Shown here piece by piece: positions 58,613 through 64,000 of a DNA stretch of 64,000 bases (positions are counted from its first letter, which is position 1; the number at the start of each line of letters is the position of its first letter). Under the pieces are notes generated by a model. It worked only from the letters and a program-made list of their open reading frames with translations. It ran no database searches and had not been told where the DNA came from. The stretch comes from Chelonoidis abingdonii (Eukaryota > Chordata > Testudines > Testudinidae). The position numbers were made by a program, and so were the translations under genes. The stretch is taken from assembly GCF_003597395.2 (NCBI RefSeq), contig NC_133770.1:13261373-13325372 (forward strand). The letters run 5' to 3'.

Positions 58613-58908
58613 TTACAAGGAGAAGGGAGAAAAATTGTTGTTCTTAACCACTGAGGATGGGACAAGAAGCAATGGGCTCAAATTGCAGCAAAGGAGGTTT
58701 TGGTTGAACATCAGGAAAAACTTAATTGTCAGAGTGATTAAGCACTGGAATAAATTGCCTAGGGAGGTTGTGGAATCTCCATCATTGGAAATTTTTAAGA
58801 GCAGGTTAGACGAACTCCTGTCAGGGATGGTCTTAATAATACTTAGTCCTGCCATGAGTGCAGGGGACTGGATTAGATGACCTCCTGAAGTCCCTTCCAG
58901 TCCTGTGG
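58613..58908 (+). mobile_element. CR1 LINE 3' end, plus strand
   Basis: The 81-codon frame 58635-58880 reads SNGLKLQQRRFWLNIRKN and HWNKLPREVVESPSLEIFKS, the conserved C-terminus of CR1 ORF2. It is followed by 'gatgacctcctgaagtccc' and 'ttccagtcctg', the CR1 3' tail shared with the two SINEs. It is 5'-truncated, as usual for LINE insertions. This small block has no internal stop. Confidence 0.88.
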
Positions 58909-59000
58909 TGATGCACTTTGAACTGCTTATACCCATAGTGCTACTCTTAAATGAAAAAAATATACTAACATTCCTTAAAATGAAAAAATGTACTACTTTG

Positions 59001-59200
59001 AGAGGCAGGATGGTCTTGTAACTAAGATACTAAATCTCTGTGCCTCAGTTTCTCATTTGTACAATGGGGATAATACTTTTTCCTTCCCTGTCTTGTCTAT
59101 TTAGATCGTTAGCTGTTTGGAGTAAGGACTGTAGTTCTGTTTGTACAGGGCCTAGTAACCTTGGGCCTTGGTTTAGCCTCTGTATAATTTGTATTATCTG
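59001..59200 (+). repeat. MIR-type core SINE
   Basis: Reads 'agaggcaggatggtcttgta', 'tctctgtgcctcagtttctc' and 'gtacaatggggataatact'. The core matches the MIR consensus, with the middle tRNA-like part shortened. It is an old amniote SINE; the end is not sharply defined. Confidence 0.65.
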
Positions 59201-60204
59201 TAATACAAATAATAAATATATCCCCAGCAGTAAAGCAATGTTTTACTGTATGCTTAACTGTCCTACATCGGATCTGACAATCCTCAAACACAAGGAGAAC
59301 ATCTATTCTGACAGCCCACATGCTGTGGCAGGCCTTATCAACTGCAATACAATTCTTTATCATGGTTTCACTCAGCACTAATCTAAGGATCAAATAGAAT
59401 TACAAAGAAAATAAGAGATTAGTAGATAATTAAGTGGTTTTCAGTTTTGGTATATCAAGAAACTGTCATTGACTTCCATACAATCAGAGTTAGATCAACA
59501 CTGAGGACTCTTGAAAATCCTACCCAGGATACATAAAGTAGCTGAAGATTGTCATATTATTTAAATCTGAGAAGTATTTTAAGAACACTTAGTTAATGAA
59601 TTATAACTAAAATTTACAGGGGAGAATTTGCACGCATTTTTCCAAATTTGGACTTCTTGCGGAGGTTGCACTTAAATGTTTGACTTCATGACTTAAAATT
59701 GCATAGCCTAGCTTGGGAATTATTTTTCATTTGTCCATTGGTAAATTCAGTGTGGGCTCTTTGTGAGCTTGGGAACCTTTTTCCTACATATTTGAGAATG
59801 CTTGATAGAAATAAAATGTGGTAAGAAAATAGAATTATTTTTCATATTTCTAATTAATGGTTATAAACAATATTATTTTAAAAATTATGGAAAATATTTT
59901 GTCGCACTCTGGCAAACACCAGAAATAAAGCAATGAATCATACAGAATACTTTACTCTTTATTATAGTGCACACAGATGTAATCTTATTCAGATAGCCAT
60001 CCTGTTCTAGTGTGCAATATAGTGGCTTCGCAGGTCTCTGAGGCTACCTCCATAAAAGACTATTTTTGTTAAGATTGACCTAAAGTCCCATTATTTACTT
60101 AATATTGCCAGAGAGCTTTGGCGCCCTAGTAATAGACCAGAATCTCATTGTGCTAGGTGCTGTAACAACATGAACAAAAAGACTGTCCCTGTCTCAAACT
60201 TACA
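59201..60204. other. intron 3, no gene; short SINE-like piece
   Basis: AT-rich. The stretch at about 60118-60204 ('ctcattgtgctaggtgctgt', 'aaaaagactgtccctgtctc', 'aaacttacaatctag') looks like the 3' part of a MIR/core-SINE-type repeat, immediately left of a hAT MITE. Confidence 0.45.
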
Positions 60205-60212
60205 ATCTAGAT

Positions 60213-60504
60213 CGGGGTAGGCAACCTATGGCATGCGTGCCGATTTTCAGTGGCACTCACACTACCCGGTTCCTGGCCACCGTTCTAGGTGGCTTTGCAT
60301 TTTAATGTAATTTTAAATGAAGCTTCTTAAACATTTTAAAATGTTTATTTACTTTATGTACAACAATAGTTTTAATTATATATTATAGACTTATAGAAAG
60401 AGACCTTCTAAAAACATTAAAATATATTACAGGCATGCAAAACTTTAAATTAGATTGAATAAATGAAGACATGCACACTACTTCTGAAAGGTTGCTGACC
60501 TCTA
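60213..60504. mobile_element. hAT-like MITE
   Basis: The ends 'cggggtaggcaacct' and 'aggttgctgacctcta' are inverted. A perfect 8-bp direct repeat, atctagat, flanks the element (60205-60212 and 60505-60512). The interior is AT-rich and non-coding. The insertion disrupted a core-SINE-type repeat ending 'cttacaatctag'. Confidence 0.82.
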
Positions 60505-60512
60505 ATCTAGAT

Positions 60513-61747
60513 AGACGAAGTATATGCAAAAGGAGAGGAAAGTTAAAACACTGGGGCTGCAGTCCTATTGTGACTGCAGTATTGTTTTAATTCCCTACCC
60601 ATAGGCTTTAAACCATGAAAATATTTAATTTCCTTTCCGTATTGAACATCTCACTTTATACTCAACCCCAATTTTCCCTCCCTTTCAGAACTAACCCATT
60701 TATTTAAACATTAAAACGCCCTTAAGAGTGTGCAGCATAGCAATATCTCAGCTTCTTTAAGCATCCAAAAGATGCATCTTCCCCTTCCAGTTCCTTCATA
60801 GTGCTTCTGTGGTAAATGACACCTGTCACCAAAGTCAAAGAAGAATACAATAAGTGTTGCAACTCAGGATGCTAGGTCAGGCAGTGGGCCCAAAAACTGT
60901 GCCCACTCTGCCTTCTCCTCCCCCAGCTGAAGTCTGTGTTCCCCAAGATATTGCACCATTTATAGACTGCTGCAGGAGGAAGTTTGTGGAGCTCCCATTA
61001 TATTTTGAGCCCCACCTTTGTAATAGGCACTGGCTATAACAGAACTAAGTTTGATGAAACTTTCATTTACTGCATTTTTATTCTTGTGATTCTGAACATG
61101 TAAAAGCATTGATGCAAAAGCATTAATTCAACACTTGACTAGAAGCAGTTCAGAGCACCGTTCTGGAAATGACCATCACTATAATCTCATTTGACTTCAG
61201 AATTGGGACTTGCCATTCAGTTACTTCATCTCAGTGTGCATTGTGGCAAATGGAAGCATTGATTTATGTAAGTTTCACAGTCATCTTGCATGCTGTGGCC
61301 AGAAGTTTATGCTTCCAGTTACTGCTTTGGACTCTGAAATGGAGAGCAAGATGAGACTGCAGCTGTCTAGCCCACATTCTGAGGCATGAGAAAGCAGGCC
61401 AGTAAAGAATCTTATTAATTGTGAGTCTTACTAATTGTGTCCTATTTCTACCACTGACTTTAGCTACCAAAATTGTTTTGCTGCGTTCATCTATGTTGCT
61501 TAAATTCATCTCCAAAGCATTTGATATTCATTCAATAAATAAAAATACAGAAAGCATTTTGTGCATTGCATGAGAGCTTTCATTTCCAGCCGTGTATTGT
61601 AAACTGACAGGAAAAAACCTATTCAACCTTATGACTTATACATATGTGACTTCCTGTTGCTAACTGCTAATGAGTAGTGCTGAGAGTGTGCATCTCTGGT
61701 TAATGTGCAGAAATTTACATTTTTCATTGTGCTGTTTTTTTCTTTAG
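60513..61747. other. intron 3, 3' end with splice acceptor
   Basis: No gene or confident repeat. The intron ends with 'gtgctgtttttttctttag', a strong polypyrimidine tract and AG at 61746-61747. Confidence 0.6.
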
Positions 61748-61849
61748 CCACCAGCTAAATACCTCCTGCCAGAACTAACAGTACTGGACTATGGGAAGAA
61801 ATGTGTGGTCATTGATTTAGATGAAACATTAGTACACAGTTCATTTAAG
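61748..61849 (+). CDS. CTDSPL: CTDSPL coding exon with DLDET catalytic motif
   Basis: Thirty-four codons from [19 protein letters not shown] to LVHSSFK, flanked by 'ttctttag' and the donor GTAAAT at 61850. Codons 23-27 spell DLDET, the DxDx(T/V) signature of the HAD/FCP/SCP phosphatases. The first Asp is the nucleophile that takes the phosphoryl group; the second is the general acid/base; both help bind Mg2+. CVVI before it is the first strand of the Rossmann-like core. Both splice sites fall between codons, so frame is kept whether the preceding 33-nt exon is used or skipped. The next exon, expected to begin with PISNADF, was not found before 64000. In the three exons the conservative differences from the mammalian protein are few, with no stop or frameshift, indicating a functional gene. 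Confidence 0.97.
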
Positions 61850-64000
61850 GTAAATATACTCTCAAGTGGTCTTTGGTACTTGATCATATGAATGTTAGTG
61901 AACATGATATAGACAGTAATCTTCTTAATATATTAACTAGTTTTACAAGCCACCCATGAATGTTTTGGTAATTGAATCGTTTTCTTGATTCCATATAGAC
62001 TGCTCTTCATAGAAAAAAGGTGCTCCGACAGACCATTTCCTTATTAGGATGTTGCTGTTTTTTTGTTTGTTCCCCTCTACACAACGGATAGACCTTGAAA
62101 GGAGCCTTTTCAGTCCTCTCCATCACTATGCATTGTTGCAAGAAAGTTTTCAAAGTTAGTTTGTCATTCCGGATAAACCTGTTGTGTAATCTTTCTCTCT
62201 CCAGAGACGACAAATACACTGCCTCCTTTGGGAGCTGTTCCATCGTCCAGTTCCTGCAATTATTTTCCTGTTCTTTTTGGTTGTGGTGGGGGACGAGGAG
62301 GATAGAATGACCAGTGATAAAGTAATGAATACTTCTTGTTGCAAGAGAAAGGAACAAGAAACAAGACATTAACTGAATCATCACTCAGTCCTGTCACTTC
62401 AGTAGCTAAATATTCCAGCAGGGTTCAGTGTTTAACATATGTAGAACTTGCTGTCCTGAAAAACTGACTTTCTGAAATGTAAATTCTGCTGCAGTTGAGT
62501 CTAGAAATCAGAGCTGTGGAAAATGGAATTTCATGGCCTCTGTATGCTAGGTGGGTCTATAATCCTGCTAGAAGAGATTGTGAATATTATATTAATAAAT
62601 CCTTGGTGCCAGTAAAAACTGTGTTCTGTGCCAGAAAAGATTGCTCCCAATGTCATGGGGTTAAGTAAATAAGTTTGTCACCATCTCTACTCTAGTTAGC
62701 ATATTAAGTATTCAGCCTCCATTACAGGAAGGTGGGTGGTGTACGGCTATTGCTGGTGAGTCAGTCATTTTGAAGCACATTTTGGAGAGCTTTAAAAATT
62801 TCTGTCCTGGAGTGTGTGTATTGTTCATGTAGGATATAGCATTAGAACAGGAGCAGTGTCCGTTTCAAATTGGCTCGGAAATAAGATCATCCTTCAAGTT
62901 CTGCAAATCTGAGGCATTATAAAACATCTTGCTTTATAGGAAGATCTTTAAGCACCACTAGTATGTTTCCTTACCAGGAACAAGTGCCAGTAACTTTGTA
63001 GTACTTCTAATTTTGGTTATACTATATTTTTCATTACAAACATAAATCTTTTATTTTAATCGTAGTAAATATTCAGTTGCCAGACACTTGATGTTGTAAA
63101 CCATAGTTCATTAGTGGTCTGAATCTGGAAACAATTTTTCTTGGTTGACTTTAAAAAGACCTTATATGGATATATGGTTATGCATGCACTCATGATAAAA
63201 TGTCAGGCTGAAATTGTAGGATTGTATAGATTTATGAACTGTTACAGACTTGAGTGCCAAATCCCTGACTTTTGTAGTCACTCCTGAAGTTATACTTGGA
63301 AATTTTCTTAGTGTTCTATCAAGGTAGAAGCTCATTTGGGCTCTTGAAGGAAAAAATACTCATTTTTTGTACAGCTATTAAATTATTTACAGAGGGAGGC
63401 CAAAATAGCAAGTGGTGGGGGAGGCGGGTGGGATGAAGAATATTCAAGAAAGGATGCACGGCATCCACAAAAATAGCAGGAAATCAGTATCAATCCACAA
63501 TGTGAAAAATCAGTGTTAACCGAATGCTCCTTAAATTGTTAGTTCTGTGGTTCCTTAGTGAAAATAAAATTTATATCTCTTCAGGTTATTCTAGCCAATT
63601 AATTTAAAATCATTTGAAAGAGTATCATCTCTTCAACAATTGACATCACCAAAATCCCTTGTCCAGAGCAGAGGTTTGCAGAGGTTACTGAAAAGGTTTC
63701 GTGCTCCCTTGCATTCATTTTCAGAGTTGACAATGGGAGTCTGTAAGGGAAAAACCAAATGCTAAAGTAAATGACTGTAGTTATTCTGTAGCTGGCACTC
63801 TTTCCAATGCATCTCAGTGGTACTGGTGAGCTTTGTGCTGCCTTTCATCTGAGATGAGGCTCTTTCCTGCTTCTAGTCACTAAAGAACTTGCACAAATAC
63901 AGACAGATATCATCTTCGTTTCCAAATGCAAACGGATGGACATCATACCAAATGGACTAAAGGTAAAAAATCCACTGCTATCTACATACTACACAGACCA
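61850..64000 (+). other. CTDSPL: CTDSPL intron 4, 5' part
   Basis: From GTAAAT at 61850 to the window end. No coding exon, repeat or microRNA hairpin was recognised. The 125-codon minus-strand frame 62007-62384 has no family resemblance. Confidence 0.6.

Larger units (their letters stand above)
49684..61747 (+). other. CTDSPL: CTDSPL intron 3 (phase 0)
   Basis: A 12064-bp intron from GTATGT to 'tttttctttag'. It contains CR1 copies on both strands, hAT MITEs, a MIR-type SINE and two copies of the hammerhead-like repeat. No additional coding exon was recognised. Confidence 0.85.

Noticed and set aside
58635..58880. 81-codon frame considered as a host gene
   Set aside because: Its sequence is the conserved C-terminus of CR1 ORF2.
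61850..64000. mir-26a-1, which in mammals lies in a CTDSPL intron
   Set aside because: I looked for the mature miR-26a start (ttcaagtaatcc) and for its star arm in the introns and did not see them. It is presumably in an intron beyond the window. A computed search of both strands would settle it.

Overview
The window is vertebrate nuclear DNA, almost certainly from a turtle. The evidence is the repeat content: tRNA-derived SINEs with a CR1-derived tail (the tortoise Pol III/SINE type), many CR1 LINE fragments on both strands, PIF/Harbinger transposons with their terminal-inverted-repeat derivatives, several hAT and mariner-like MITEs, and old MIR-type core SINEs. There are no bacterial-style operons, rRNA, tRNA genes or CRISPR arrays. 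The species cannot be fixed from the sequence alone.

The only host gene I can support is CTDSPL (SCP3/RBSP3, a small C-terminal-domain phosphatase), on the + strand. Three coding exons lie in the window: 40237-40391 (51 full codons plus two bases of a split codon), 49651-49683 (a 33-nt phase-0 exon coding GDQMQVIPIPS, the optional exon separating the long and short CTDSPL isoforms), and 61748-61849 (34 codons carrying the DLDET phosphatase motif). Everything before 40237 is the 3' part of a very long first intron. 40392-49650 and 49684-61747 are complete introns, and 61850-64000 opens the next intron. The first exon and the rest of the catalytic domain are outside the window.

The introns are a layered record of transposons. 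Intron 1 holds a fossil Harbinger transposase (about 2.1-2.9 kb), MITEs, two SINEs, and two large Harbinger elements with converging genes. One (12.5-15.2 kb) still has an open Myb/SANT-like frame; the other (19476-23852) has both ends and a 3-bp target duplication. At 26-28.5 kb there is a nest in which a CR1 is followed by a candidate solo LTR that contains a large foldback MITE. Intron 2 holds a mariner-like MITE, a CR1 and a probable DIRS-type retroelement remnant. Intron 3 holds CR1 copies, a hAT inside a CR1, and more hAT and MIR copies.

The most interesting non-standard signal is a dispersed repeat family (33194-33231, 51071-51107, degenerate at 54152-54189 and possibly about 28.6-28.8 kb). 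Its conserved core reads like a hammerhead ribozyme: CTGATGA, a stem-II hairpin, GAAA, a two-base-pair stem III, then the UC cleavage dinucleotide. A second point for follow-up is a 90-bp block at 19985-20076 inside the second Harbinger element that looks like a homopolymer sequencing or assembly artefact. I found no evidence of a wholly new gene system.
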